From NCBI RefSeq assembly GCF_026151205.1, contig NC_087077.1:11942983-12002982 (forward strand): a DNA stretch of 60,000 bases, read 5' to 3'. The DNA is from Bolinopsis microptera (lineage: Eukaryota > Ctenophora > Tentaculata > Lobata > Bolinopsidae). Below, piece after piece: positions 32,886-44,349 of the stretch (its first letter is position 1; every line of letters begins with the position of its first letter). The notes under the pieces were generated by a model. The model saw nothing but the letters and a program-made list of their open reading frames with translations. It was not told the DNA's origin and made no database searches. The translations under genes and the position numbers were made by a program.

Positions 32886-35296
32886 ATCTGAGTATTTATT
32901 GCTAAATCTTGATATTTTTTATTTGAAAATTCAATTAATTATTATATCTAATATAAATCAAGTGTTAAATTTCAGCCATGCAAAATTACAGTGACATATT
33001 TGGATATACTAATTGATAAATGGTACTGCAATATAAGTTACTTATTGTGTGGCCGGATGACAACTAACTACACTAGAAAAATAAACTTGATTATATGATA
33101 ATTAATTCGGCTGAACGGACACATAGCAAGAGCCACATTAACGTTGGGGCCGTCTACCAAATTTGAATGACAAACATCAACAAGAAATCAAACATATCAT
33201 AAATAATTATAAGTATTTTGCTCATTACAAAGTTACAATTCTGTCACAACTGAGAAGAACAATACTCAGACCCACTAAACTATAAAACTGTGCGCTTTAG
33301 GGTTTTCTTCGACAAAGACTAAGTAGGTGGTAATCCTGCGCGGTCGATCGCTTATTTCGAGACGTAATACAGCTTAAAAGTTGAAGACAAGTTCAATCAA
33401 ATGGATCTTTAGACACTTATTCATCTTTCGTGCAATTATCTTGAAGTAAAGTTTTTTAGAATGGAAATACTTTTAGCTTTACTGATGGAAAGTTTCACGA
33501 TGTTCTAGAGTCAGATCAACGTCATCCATTTAAGTGACAAAAGGACGCTACATGTCACAGAATGACTTGATTTTCCGTTAAAAGTAGCCATTAGGTAACT
33601 TCATGGCCTTAGCAATGTTTATTTCGTGTTGGAAGTAAATTATAAGCTCTCTGTGGAATTTGGCTAAACGTGGTATTGACGAAATTTACGAAATTACGTA
33701 TAAATTGACAAAATGGCGACAAAATGGCGTACAAGGTCAACATTTGTAACGGAAACGAAACAGCGCGCCAAACAATGTAGACTGACTCGAACATTTCTCA
33801 CGTGCGAGAGCTCTACTGCGCGTTCCACAGACTCTCTGGCGCCATTTCACCGAAACTGCAGTTGTTTTGCGACGTTTGTAGCTCGAGTTATAGTTCAAAA
33901 TGTGTGCGAGTAGGCGTGTTTCTGACTTGACTCATATTATTGCGTTTATCAAATACACGGATATTTGTAAACTTATCATACTTGATGCTATCGTTTGGAA
34001 AAGTTATTTGTACATAGATTCCAGAAATTTTCATGATTGCATCATTTTATTACAATTTATCATGAGCTTTTGAAAACAGTCCGACGCTGAGCCCAAATTT
34101 CAGCAAAATAACGCCGTTTTTTCGTAACACTTTTTTTGATTCAAGGCCGTTTTAAAATCACGATATTCCAACAATGCAAGTTTTCCCAGAATTATGGCCG
34201 TGTGTTCTGATCTCATCATCGTTAGAACTATACCATGATACCAAAAATTTATAAATCCGAGAAACAAAATAATTATTGATTATCACCTAGACTAAGTGGG
34301 ACTAAGAGAAACGAGCACGTTATGAAACAGATTTAAACTAGTGTAGCTGTGTAGTATATTTAACAGTAAGAAAATGGGAGCTATCTGTTGAACTTCTTTA
34401 AAGTGACAAAACTCTCTCAAAATAATACGAGGCTGTGCTGATTAGAGCTGCTTGATTCAGCTTAAAAAGACACGTCCAATTATCGCGCTTATCTCAGTAA
34501 TCATTCCTACGATAATTATCTCGGGCATCCGGTATTAACCTCGGGCATCCGGTATTAACCTCGGGCATTCCATTCTCAGCAATAATTCGATTTTCATGCA
34601 TACAATATCATTGTCTTCGCAACTGCGGCTATCGATCCTAGTCTCGCGTCCGCGGCTATCAATCAACTTTTAAATCATCGGACAACTAGCTCCTAAAATT
34701 CCGTTATCTTTAAAATTTATCGTTATCAGTATTTATCTTTATTCTTAGAACCGGGCTTTGGCCGTAATCATTCATCAATCATTTTTCAATCATTCGGTAT
34801 CGTACTGTGTCATGCTGTTTAATAAATGATTCCGCTTATTTGACCAAAGTTTGAATCACTCCGGTTCTCTCAAAGAATTTAACATTATTTCATGATTTAA
34901 GATTAAAGGGAGATTTATCATTTTATTGTCTAAAAAAACTAAAATTACTAAAGAAACTAAAATTAAAAATCTAAATACACATGCGAACTCGATCTCTACA
35001 AAACTATGTGCCTCAAGCTCATTGGAGCATTTCAATGGTGCTAATCACCAGGTAGATAGTTAACAGGTAGCGAGGTAGTTGTTCGGTAACTATAGTAATT
35101 AGAGAATGATACTATCGAGAAGTTTTCAAAGGGAGAAACGGCAAACAAAGAAATCGGGGAAGGGAGAAAAATAACGACCTCATAGAAACACACATGAGAC
35201 ACACATGAAACACACATGAAAAGCAAACACACATTCAATGAAACAAGTGCGAAAAGCCCCCAATTAGATAAGGATCTTGGTCCATGCTAATTGCAG
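32886..35296. other. Spacer upstream of the SVOP-like copy
   Basis: No gene is recognised. A 20-bp unit (CTCGGGCATCCGGTATTAAC) is repeated two and a half times at about 34520-34568. Repeats of CACACATGA lie near 35190-35225. Short frames around 33609-33913 are not protein-like. Confidence 0.5.
34520..34568. repeat. 20-bp tandem repeat
   Basis: The unit CTCGGGCATCCGGTATTAAC occurs twice in full and once in part. No function is visible. Confidence 0.85.
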
Positions 35297-36951
35297 TACG
35301 GGTAAACCCCCCCTAAAATGTCACCCACCCCTTAAACGCCACTCTTGATTGATTGGATCCCATCTTCTTAGAAAGTATCTTACCTAATCATTTGTAACTC
35401 CTAAACATAAAAAATATCATTCAGACCCTGCCACATCCTGAAATTGAATCTAAATGATGCCATAAGGGCATTTTTTTCATTTTGTACGAATTTTTTACTT
35501 TTGAAAAAAAAAAAAACTCTGGAATTCATTAATATTAACTCAGTTTTGGTCTAGGATAGTGATATTTACATATTTTAGCAACTTTGTACATATGACTGGA
35601 GATATGGAAAGTTATACATTACTCAAAATTACTACCCTCCCTTAAAATGTCACCTGGCCGCCCCCTAAAATTTCATTTTATCAGATTCTGGCTTTGAGAC
35701 TACAAGCACCATAAAATAGAGGTATCAGCCTATTAAACATCATATTTAGCATCTAATGGTAATATTGGAAAGCTTTGGCAGCTCAAGGAATTAGTTTTAT
35801 TTTATTAATCGCAATAAACATCCCCTAAAATGTCTAATTATCCCCCCTAAAATGTCATTTTAACCTGATCAAATTACTCAGGCTTTTCCTAAGATGCAAT
35901 GCATACTCACATTTCGTTAATAGTTGATGTTAATAATTAACAAGTGCCAACACAAGAGCTATTATCGCACACCATGCGAACAAAATACAAATTTGACATT
36001 TTAGGGAAGAAAAAAATGACATATTAGGGGGCATATCATAGGTTTACCATAAACTAGTAAGTACCAAAAACCGTAGTTTTTGACATTCAATTTTGCTAAA
36101 AGCAGTCAAATCTAGTCTATAGAGAAGGTCAGATCGATTACTGGGTTGGCTTAGTTAACTACAGGTCACTAAAATTGCCAAGATGCAGGATGATGTTAAA
36201 AATCCCAAAACATGCAATTTGCACAAGGTTAAAATCACGTTGAATCCATTTCTTTTGTGCCAATTGTTAGTTTATATAACTAGATAATCTAACTTCAGGT
36301 GTACATTTTGTTGACTGAGTTACTGTTTTGCCGTAAGTTCTGGGTATTCAAAAAAAAGTCCCCAAAATGTCACAAAAAGTAAATTGACTAAATTCCACCA
36401 TTTTTTTTCAACAGAGAGAGAAATTCTGGTCGACACCTCTCAGAAATAGGTTATATTAGTCCCAGAAGTGGTTAAAATTAATAATTGAGCAACATTCTGA
36501 GTGCTACACAACCTGTTTTAGCTGACGTTTTAGGGGTAGTGCACGTGACATTTTAGGGGGTGATTACGGTTTTGAGGTACTTACTTTAGTGAGTGAATGT
36601 TTTCAAGTAGCTTAATGTTTTAATAAGACAAAACAAATAGTACTAGTGACAAAAGATAAATCAGGCCTCCTGTACATTTTGTAATTATCACACATATAGA
36701 AATGACATTTTAGGGGTGGTGTTTTAAAACGAACTCCATTTCAACGTCAAAAAAATTGTACCTGATTTTATTTTCAAATTTCCAAATCTTCCTGGCAGGC
36801 TAGAAAAAGGTTTAAATATTATTCCTAGACACTTCAGAACCCCGTAAATTTAGCCCTAACTCGGCAATCTGGGCCCAAAAAACAGGTGACGTTTTAGGGG
36901 GGGGGGTTTACCCGTAAGGAGTCGTTTAGGGGGGGGGGGGTTTACCCGTAA
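35297..36951. mobile_element. 1.65-kb element with mirrored TGACATTTTAGGGG motifs
   Basis: The left end TACGGGTAAACCCCCCCTAA is inverted at the right end, where the tip is duplicated (36904-36917 and 36938-36951). In the left part the motif CCCCTAAAATGTCA (with one-base variants) recurs at about 35310, 35638, 35662, 35822 and 35843. In the right part it recurs in the opposite orientation at about 35994, 36017, 36522, 36546, 36703 and 36887. Such subterminal motif arrays resemble transposase-binding sites in non-autonomous DNA transposons. There are no coding frames. The insert abuts a copy of the poly-C repeat. Confidence 0.7.
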
Positions 36952-36954
36952 GGA

Positions 36955-37145
36955 GTTGTAATAAAGACCCAACCCCCCCTCCTGACAGCAATATTACGTA
37001 ATCATGGCCTGACTTTTTTTACTTTGTTTTTCCCTGGAAACAGTTTTCTTTATGTTTGATGCTACCCTGATCATAATGAGCCGAAATCGTTGTTATTATA
37101 TCCGGCCAAGCACCTTTCAAACTACTTACTTTAGCAGCCGGATTA
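36955..37145. repeat. Dispersed repeat with poly-C tracts, copy 2
   Basis: It aligns to about 30585-30780 through GACAGCAATATTACGTAATC and GATGCTACCCTGATCATAAT. The start of the family is missing because the preceding element 35297-36951 occupies that position, so that element may have inserted into this repeat. Confidence 0.7.
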
Positions 37146-37975
37146 GATAATATAGGGGGGCCAATGGCATAAAATGGAGAATTTAAAAATAAAAAAAAAC
37201 CCAATTTTTTACATAATTTACTAGTAAAGTACGAAATAATTTAAATCAAATATTCATCTAAAATATAAATATCATTTCGAACACCTAAAGGACAATTTTT
37301 TGCCGCTAATCATATAATATTTCGACTTTCAACAATTTTCCAGCTTGAACACAAGAGTCCCCCCCCCCCCCCCCCCTTCAGCTCAGTAATGAACACTCCG
37401 GTAACGCAACTGACACTTCAATTTCAGTACCCTCCTCAGTTCTAGAAAGATCTTGAAAGCTGCAACGTCAGCAAGTAATTCAGTTCCGATGAAACATATC
37501 GATAAGAATGAATCCCCGTTCATCATTTTTGCAAAAATGTAAAATGAAGGTTACAAACAGACGTTTTTTTCAGAAAAAGAGGGATTTTGGAGATAAGATG
37601 GGGGGGATTTTTGAGATAAAATGGGGAAAGGCAGGTTTCGATTTCGTTTCCGTTTATCACACTTTGCAGTTTGTCATGACTAAAAAAAAACCGCGCACAG
37701 TTGCTTGCGGAGGGTTGCTTGCTTGAGATTTGTACTTGTATGTAGTACTGCAGTAGTCAGTGCATGGGCAGCGTGCCTGTATTTTAATGTGACACATGTA
37801 TTGTTCACTAGTGTACTGATGTGTATAAAACATGAGTATAGTTCAGTTACTTCTTCCAATTTCTTAAATTACAGATACGGCAATTGACTTGGAGCACAAG
37901 TGTTTCCCTCTAATATGCGCTAGTTGAGCAAATTGAGAATCTCTGGCGCGGCGGTCAACTGGAATGTTAAGGAAA
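37146..37975. other. Upstream region of SDR copy 3
   Basis: No gene. A poly-C run lies at about 37360-37376. The sequence before the SDR start is unrelated to the 5' flanks of copies 1, 2 and 4. Confidence 0.5.
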
Positions 37976-38986
37976 ATGAATTACAAAGTGCCCTGCATTC
38001 TCCTGCTGATATCTGTCTCACTATACTACCTACTATCACCTGCTCCACCATTGTCAGATGAGCAACTCACCACTCATCTTAAGGACAAAGTAGTCCTCAT
38101 CTGTGGAGCTAGTAGTGGTATCGGAGAAGAACTGGCATATCAGTTAGCTGGGCATGGAGCCAAACTAGTTCTGGTAGCAAGAAATCAAGATAAGCTAGAT
38201 GTGGTAAAGGAAGGAGTGGTAAAGTTGGGAGCAACTGATGTTCAGACCATTTCCTTTGATTTTTCTGATGTAAAGGGTAGCAGTGGAGTCATCAATCAAA
38301 CCATAGCCTGGTTCGGAAAACTTGACTATTTGGTTTCAAATCACGCTGCTATGCCAAATTTTGCATTCTTGGGGTCTCCCTATCAACAAGAGCCAGATTT
38401 CATTGAAAGAATATTCAGGGTGAATTTGTTCAGTCATATTGAACTAGCAGTGCATGCTCTCCCACATCTTGAAGCAAGCAAAGGACACATGGTTTTCACA
38501 TCTTCAATGGCTGGAGAAAAAACTTCGTATCGGATGGCAATGTACTGTTCGACTAAACACGGAATGAATGGTTTTTTCTACAGTTTACAACAGGAATTGA
38601 TGGCGAGAGAATCACCTGTATCCTTAACCATGGGAGCTTTCGGCTACATTGCTACCAAGGACCTAAGTCAAATGATGGCTGGTGAAGGCATTAAGATTCC
38701 TGCATGGGCTACAGGTGATGTAAAAGAATGTGCTAGAGGGATGATAGAATCTTACATCTTGAGACCACCGACTATGACATACCCTAAATTATATGCATAT
38801 GTTAACAGAGCTTTGTGGTACTTTCATCCATCATTCCATAAGACAATGATACAAGCCTTCAAACATCCTGGTTCAGTTGGTAATGGGTATCAAGACTCGT
38901 TACATGCTGCAGATAAAAAGCATGAAAAGGCAAAGGAGTTGAAATTTCAACAAGGTTATGGTCCAAACGAGGGCGAGGGGAACTAA
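37976..38986 (+). CDS. 11-beta-HSD1-like short-chain dehydrogenase, copy 3
   Basis: A single-exon gene of 336 aa. I chose the ATG at 37976 because the protein then begins MNYKVPC like the other three copies; an in-frame ATG four codons upstream (37964) has no counterpart in them. It has the membrane anchor, GASSGIG, SNHAAM, catalytic Ser (TSSMAG) and YCSTK. Its first 125 codons differ from copy 4 at about one base, while the following part is much more diverged (MPNFAFLGSPYQQ, YRMAMYCSTKHG, GYIATKDLSQMMAGEG). It also lacks the INEDGENAM stretch of copies 1 and 2. The C-terminus reads QQGYGPNEGEGN. Confidence 0.93.
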   Translation: MNYKVPCILLLISVSLYYLLSPAPPLSDEQLTTHLKDKVVLICGASSGIGEELAYQLAGHGAKLVLVARNQDKLDVVKEGVVKLGATDVQTISFDFSDVKGSSGVINQTIAWFGKLDYLVSNHAAMPNFAFLGSPYQQEPDFIERIFRVNLFSHIELAVHALPHLEASKGHMVFTSSMAGEKTSYRMAMYCSTKHGMNGFFYSLQQELMARESPVSLTMGAFGYIATKDLSQMMAGEGIKIPAWATGDVKECARGMIESYILRPPTMTYPKLYAYVNRALWYFHPSFHKTMIQAFKHPGSVGNGYQDSLHAADKKHEKAKELKFQQGYGPNEGEGN

Positions 38987-40260
38987 AACCGTTTGCGGCA
39001 GCACTTAGACATTTTATTGTGTGGTGTGAGTATTTATGCATTCGTCTAATTTTAGTTTATTTCAAACTTTTAAACAAAAAAGAAAAGAATACAAATTTTG
39101 CAAATTTATGAAAATGTAATCCAAGCACCAAATTAGAATTGGCAGTTTTTAGAGATTCTCAGAAGGGTCAGTCAATCAAAATTGAAAATACACATTACTG
39201 ATTACACATAAAAATAAATCCAATCATTACCGTACCACTTTTATTTGATTTTACGGTCAAAATACGTTTAGTAAAGTAAGTTCAGAGTTCTTAGCGTATT
39301 TAGTATAAATACTACGAGGCACTCTAACACAATTAGCCTATCCGCCAATGCCCAATTCGAAATCAGTGCTCTATAGATAATTTAAGAGGGAAATTTCAAG
39401 TATAGGATAACAAGCTCTTAAAATAGGGTGATAGGATAAGGACCAAAACATTGACCCAATAAATTATACATCATACGAACTTTCATGGTAAAAATTATGT
39501 CATGTTGTAAAGAAAAATTTTGGCTGGGTTTAAGTTTTACAGACTGTTCGCACGAGATCCAATAATATTCGAAAATAATCGTACGGTGATTATAGCTCTT
39601 TAGATTACAGACATTCATTTAACTTTAAGTACAGCCATATTATATATATATATATATTCCAGCCGTGTGTTGCTTTAGAGTTTAGAGATCATGCCGCACG
39701 GTCTTTTAGTGCTGTAATAAAACTAAATCTATTACAATGGGACGTAACCGGATTAAGATCTAACCCAAAACCGGAAATAATCAAATTTTTGTTTTTTAAG
39801 TAAGGTTCAAGTCTGAAAATTATTAACGGTACATTTTTACTTCCTTCCTAACTTTCTAACTCGCTGTGATAATGTGTTTAAAGCTCTCTCGCACCAGTTA
39901 GACAGTTTGTAATATTATTTCAATGCAAGTTGTGTTTCAATAACGGGTTTTCCATTATCATTATTATTTGGTTTGTGATCTGTGTTAGGGTTTTTTTTCA
40001 TGATGAGTGTTTTTTAAAGTGTTATATAATATTGTTTTGTTCTGTCGCCTCGCTAAGTTAATAATAAGAAGGCTGGTTTATGGTTTTGCCGCCTTATCTC
40101 CAATCTATTTACAGTACAGTGAAACTTACATGAATAAATTAATGATGAAATAGATTCAAGATAAAAAATCCAGAGCAGTTCATTGCAAAATTATCAGAAC
40201 TAATTCTAATGAAGCACTTTTGTCTTTGTAACTAATGGTTTATTTTAAACAGGCTGTTCC
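38987..40260. other. Spacer between SDR copies 3 and 4
   Basis: No gene is recognised. A short AT microsatellite lies at about 39640-39656. TTTAAACAG just before copy 4 (about 40246-40253) could be a 5' UTR splice acceptor. Confidence 0.5.
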
Positions 40261-41271
40261 ATGAATTACAAAGTGCCCTGCATTCTCCTGCTAATATCTG
40301 TCTCACTATACTACCTACTATCACCTGCTCCACCATTGTCAGATGAGCAACTCACCACTCATCTTAAGGACAAAGTAGTCCTCATCTGTGGAGCTAGTAG
40401 TGGTATCGGAGAAGAACTGGCATATCAGTTAGCTGGGCATGGAGCCAAACTAGTTCTGGTAGCAAGAAATCAAGATAAGCTAGATGTGGTAAAGGAAGGA
40501 GTGGTAAAGTTGGGAGCAACTGATGTTCAGACCATTTCCTTTGATTTTTCTGATGTAAAGGGTAGCAGTGGAGTCATCAATCAAACCATAGCCTGGTTCG
40601 GAAAACTTGACTATTTGGTTTCAAATCACGCTGCTATGGGAAATAGTGCTTTCTTAGGGTTTCCTTATCGACAAGAGCCGGATTTTATTGAAAAAATATT
40701 CCGGGTGAATTTGTTCAGTCATATTGAACTAGCAGTGCATGCTCTCCCACATCTTGAAGCAAGTAAGGGACACATGCTGTTCACTTCTTCGATGGCAGGA
40801 GAAGCACCTTTGTATCGGATGTCTATTTACTGTTCCACTAAACACGGAATGAATGGTTTTTTCTACAGTTTACAACAGGAATTGATGGCCAGAGAATCAC
40901 CTGTGTCCTTAACCATCGGATCTGTAGGCTACATTGCTACTAAGGACTTAAGTCAAATAGTTGCTGGAGAGGGTATGACTACTCCGGCATGGGCTACAGG
41001 TGATGTAAAAGAATGTGCTAGAGGGATGATAGAATCTTACATTACAAGACCACCGACCATGACATACCCTAAATTATATGTATATGTACATAGAGCTATG
41101 TGGTACATTCTCCCAGTCTCATCGTTCCATAAGACAATTATACAAATCTTCAAACCCCCTGGTACAGTGGGTACTGGCTATCAAGAAGCACTGGAGTTTG
41201 TCAACAAAGGGCGTGAAATTGCAAAGAAGTTGAATTTTCAGCAAGGATACGGTCCCGACGATGGGAAATGA
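40261..41271 (+). CDS. 11-beta-HSD1-like short-chain dehydrogenase, copy 4
   Basis: A single-exon gene of 336 aa with the same anchor, GASSGIG cofactor loop, catalytic Ser (TSSMAG) and YCSTK. The loop after SNHAAM reads GNSAFLGFPYRQ, and the segment before the catalytic Tyr reads PLYRMSI, differing from all other copies. The segment after YxxxK (SVGYIATKDLSQIVAGEG) also differs. A block near GDVKECARGMIESYI is again identical in all four copies. A relic of another SDR 3' end follows at about 41380-41430. Confidence 0.93.
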   Translation: MNYKVPCILLLISVSLYYLLSPAPPLSDEQLTTHLKDKVVLICGASSGIGEELAYQLAGHGAKLVLVARNQDKLDVVKEGVVKLGATDVQTISFDFSDVKGSSGVINQTIAWFGKLDYLVSNHAAMGNSAFLGFPYRQEPDFIEKIFRVNLFSHIELAVHALPHLEASKGHMLFTSSMAGEAPLYRMSIYCSTKHGMNGFFYSLQQELMARESPVSLTIGSVGYIATKDLSQIVAGEGMTTPAWATGDVKECARGMIESYITRPPTMTYPKLYVYVHRAMWYILPVSSFHKTIIQIFKPPGTVGTGYQEALEFVNKGREIAKKLNFQQGYGPDDGK

Positions 41272-41379
41272 TATCAAATCTATTTCCAAGACAGTGCAAC
41301 CGATATTGTTCAGCGGTAGATCCCATTTTCCAGCTGTAATTTGATTTAAACTGATGCGCCGTTCCAGAAACCGAAAAAT

Positions 41380-41690
41380 CTCAAATTTCATCAAGGATAA
41401 TATTATGTTCCAAACGAGGGGAACTGATATCATCTAACTCCCAACCATAAACTTTTGTACATCCATTCAGTCCTATTCAACCACTTGATATGCAGGTTGT
41501 CACAAAAAACACTTTAAATGATTTTCAATTGATATTTTTAATGATTCTTTAACTCTAAATGATAAATCAGTAAATGATTCTTTTAAATGATTTTCAAAAA
41601 CGATTTCTTTCTGAAACAATGTTATGAGTTCCTGATCGGCTAATTATATTTTTGGATGATTTTTAAATGATTTTTAGAATTGAACAGATT
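41380..41690 (+). pseudogene. Relic of an SDR 3' end with AATGATTC-type repeats
   Basis: AAATTTCATCAAGGATAATA followed by GTTCCAAACGAGGGGAACTG matches the last codons of the SDR genes (compare copy 3, whose end has CCAAACGAGG and GGGGAACTAA). It is followed by AT-rich imperfect repeats of AATGATTCTTTTAAATGATT. The same composite recurs at 44138-44340 and 46930-47050, where a Penelope-like element has split it. Confidence 0.7.
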
Positions 41691-42540
41691 TGTTTATAAT
41701 ATATAATATTACAAGGTCCTTTATAAGGTCATACTGGATCAAGGTACGCAATTTCTATCAGTAGTTCCAACCCTAGGGGGAAAATTTCTAAATGACCCTC
41801 AGGTGCAAATATATGACTTTTTGTATCTCGGCTTTTGAACTTTGTAGGGGCCTCTCTTTTAGCTGAAACTAACAGCTATGACCACATTAATATACAAGCT
41901 ATAATCATAAAGCAACATAGGGTTTGTAGTGAGCTAGGTTTTGGAGAAATTCATTAAAAACTGTTTTATTACCTTCGTGCATCCTGAAATAGTGACATGA
42001 AACATGTACTTAATTTTGATATCTCGGGCTAAAAATGTCTTACAGACACTTGCAGCACAACAAAACGTTCAGCATGAACACATTCAGATAATTTTTATGG
42101 AGCAACACAATTCAGTTTCAGAAGCTTCTTCCAGCTATCTTATCTTATTCTCTAATTTATACCTCTAACCATACCGTTATTATAGCTACCACGAGTTGGG
42201 CTCTTGTCTGAAACTCCAACTAAGGTTTGGATCTTATTTCTAGATAGATGATGCTACCCATAATCTTGGTTTTGTAGCAGTATTTGTATTTATTTCTTAT
42301 CTGCTTTAATAAAATTTAAATTTTACAAATTATATAAGACACTGACTATTGTATCGAAATTCATACCTTTTTGCTTATTTTAAGATGATATTATTATAAT
42401 TCTCATTCCTATTGTTATTCTGGAAATAAAACTTTTGTTTTAGCGTAAGATAGCAACTCTAACTCTCTCAGATAGATGATTTCAAATAAAACAATCAACA
42501 ACTTTAGGGAGTGTTATAAAGTTGTTGTTATCTATACTTG
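41691..42540. other. AT-rich spacer
   Basis: No gene or element is recognised. Confidence 0.5.
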
Positions 42541-42599
42541 TGTATATTCACCTACAAGCATAACTGCTTGGCGTGATGAGGTAGATCTTTGATTGGTCG

Positions 42600-42975
42600 A
42601 AGGTCTTTCAACAACACAGCATCATCACTTCCATAGTAGTCCCGGCTTATGACGGGTTCATAGCGGTATTAAGCATGTTTTTCTGGGCCCAAACATTCTA
42701 CGCTCCTACTATGCTATTGCTGGTCTCTTGACTAACTCCCCATCATCTGTCCATATGGTAGTGTTTCTGGACAAATAGATGGTATGCGATGCCCTCAGGC
42801 TGATCTCGGCGATCTTCTTGCAGGCCTTCTTCTCTTTGTTCTTTACGTTCAGGTGGTTCATAAAGGTTGGGAGGCTATAGTTGTAAGTGCCTCGAGCTCC
42901 CACTTCTACTGTCTGGAGCTTGCAAGCCCATCCGTTGGCTTCTATCTCTTCTGTCAGCTGCTGATATCTCTTCAT
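42600..42975 (-). pseudogene. Non-LTR retrotransposon C-terminal tail
   Basis: A minus-strand frame of 88 codons (42975-42709) contains KRYQQLTEEIEANGWACKL, TVEVGARGTYNYSL and LRASHTIYLSRN. The pattern (K/R)Y..L...I...GW...L..VEVGARG, then a helix and a final aromatic/Arg stretch, is the conserved C-terminal domain of many animal non-LTR retrotransposon polyproteins. The frame has no RT domain nearby, so this is a 5'-truncated copy. The DNA beyond its stop (down to about 42600) probably belongs to the element's 3' UTR. Confidence 0.65.
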
Positions 42976-43093
42976 CTTTCGCTTAAGATTGCCAAAATAT
43001 GCAAATTAAATCCCTACAATCCTACTCAAAATATATTTATTTTCCTATCTTCAGGTATGTAGACAGAGTTACGAATCAACAATTGTACTCATA

Positions 43094-44171
43094 ATGGAGA
43101 AAGTGGTTAATTCTGTACTAGCTAAAGTCGAAGAAGTGGACATGGAATTTGATTACATAAAAGTCGAAGTGAAGAAAGAAGAGTTGAGAAGTAGGACTGA
43201 TGTCTTTGTATGTCCGACCTGTAGCGAACAAATTATCACTTTATCAGTAAAAATTATTTTATTGAGCATGTCAGGAACCGTCACCATAACGCTAAATCCC
43301 CAAAACGGGAATTGGAAGATAGATTCTCGAAAGAATCTATTGAGGTTTCTAGAAATGAAAACAATAACTCTAGATTAGAAAATGTTCATTTTGTTGAACA
43401 TGATCATGATGATTTTAAAATAGAGATGAAGACAGAAGAGGGGGAAGCTCAGGACAACAATATGGAGTTTCTTTGTCCTGATTGTGGTGAGACATGTTTG
43501 GGGGAAAACACATTTATTGAACATATTATCAGGGAGCACCAAATTGACTATGATTCTCGAGAAATAGCAATTAATGAACCTCAAAGTAGTTCTGATGCCA
43601 ACAAGGAACTTTCTAAATTCAATAGTAATATAAATGCATCCTCTGAGGATATCAATGCACTCATAAAAGTGAGAGAAAACCTCATCTCTCCAGGGATCTT
43701 AACATTCACACATTGGAGAAACCGTTCAAATGTCCACAATGTTCTTATGCAGCTGCTACAAAATCATCCATCAGAGTTCACACTGGGGAGAGACCGTTCA
43801 AATGTCCAGATTGCCCCTATTCAGCTACTCAAAAATCATGCCTCAATACTCATCTCAAAACTCACACAGGGGAGAAACCGTTCAAATGTCCAGATTGCCC
43901 CTATGCAGGTACTAAAAAATCATCCCTCAAAGGTCATCAGAAATCCCATACTGGAGAGAAACCTTTCAAATGTCCAGATTGTTCATATGGAGCTACTCAA
44001 AAATCATCCCTTAAAACTCATCTCAAAACTCACACAGGGGAGAAACCGTTCAAATGTCCAGATTGTTCTTTAAATGCAGCTGCTCAAAGATCAAGTCTTA
44101 AATTTCATCAGAAAGGTCATAAACCGCTCAGCAAGGGTACGTTCCAAACGAGGGGAACTGATATCATCTAA
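43094..44171 (+). pseudogene. C2H2 zinc-finger gene, frameshifted
   Basis: The N-terminus (from 43094) is acidic, with a sumoylation-like IKVEVKKEE, and is preceded by a 5' UTR splice acceptor (CTATCTTCAG, about 43045-43054). Three frames must be joined. The first degenerate finger (CPTCSEQ...) continues after a one-base shift near 43250 as NYFIEHVRNRH. A second finger (FLCPDCGE...FIEHIIREH) follows. After another shift near 43650-43700 come five TGEKPFKC-linked fingers (about 43713-44135). Such proteins bind DNA in the nucleus. Two shifts suggest a pseudogene or assembly errors in A-runs. The last 15 or so codons derive from an SDR 3' end (see findings). Confidence 0.75.
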
Positions 44172-44209
44172 CTCAAAAACCATAAACATTTATACATCCA
44201 TTCAGTCCA

Positions 44210-44346
44210 ATTCAACCAATGATTCTTTTACTGTAAATGATTCTTTTATTGTAAATGATTCTTTTACTGTAAATGATTCTTTTACTGTAAATGATTCTTT
44301 TACTGTAAATGATTCTTTTACTGTAAATGATTATTTTACTGTACAT
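44210..44346. repeat. 18-bp tandem repeat TTTTACTGTAAATGATTC
   Basis: About seven near-perfect 18-bp units. They also read as a repeated NDSFTV hexapeptide, so an open frame (44074-44406) crosses them, but this is a repeat artefact. The Penelope-like element begins directly after the array. Confidence 0.9.
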
Positions 44347-44349
44347 GAT

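Noticed and set aside
37964-37975. Upstream ATG of SDR copy 3
   Set aside because: It adds MLRK, absent in the other three copies; the conserved start is at 37976.
43240-43270. A 28-nt GT...AG mini-intron that would join the first two zinc-finger frames
   Set aside because: It is too short for a metazoan intron and would remove residues that fit the finger (NYFIEHVRNRH); a one-base shift explains the data better.
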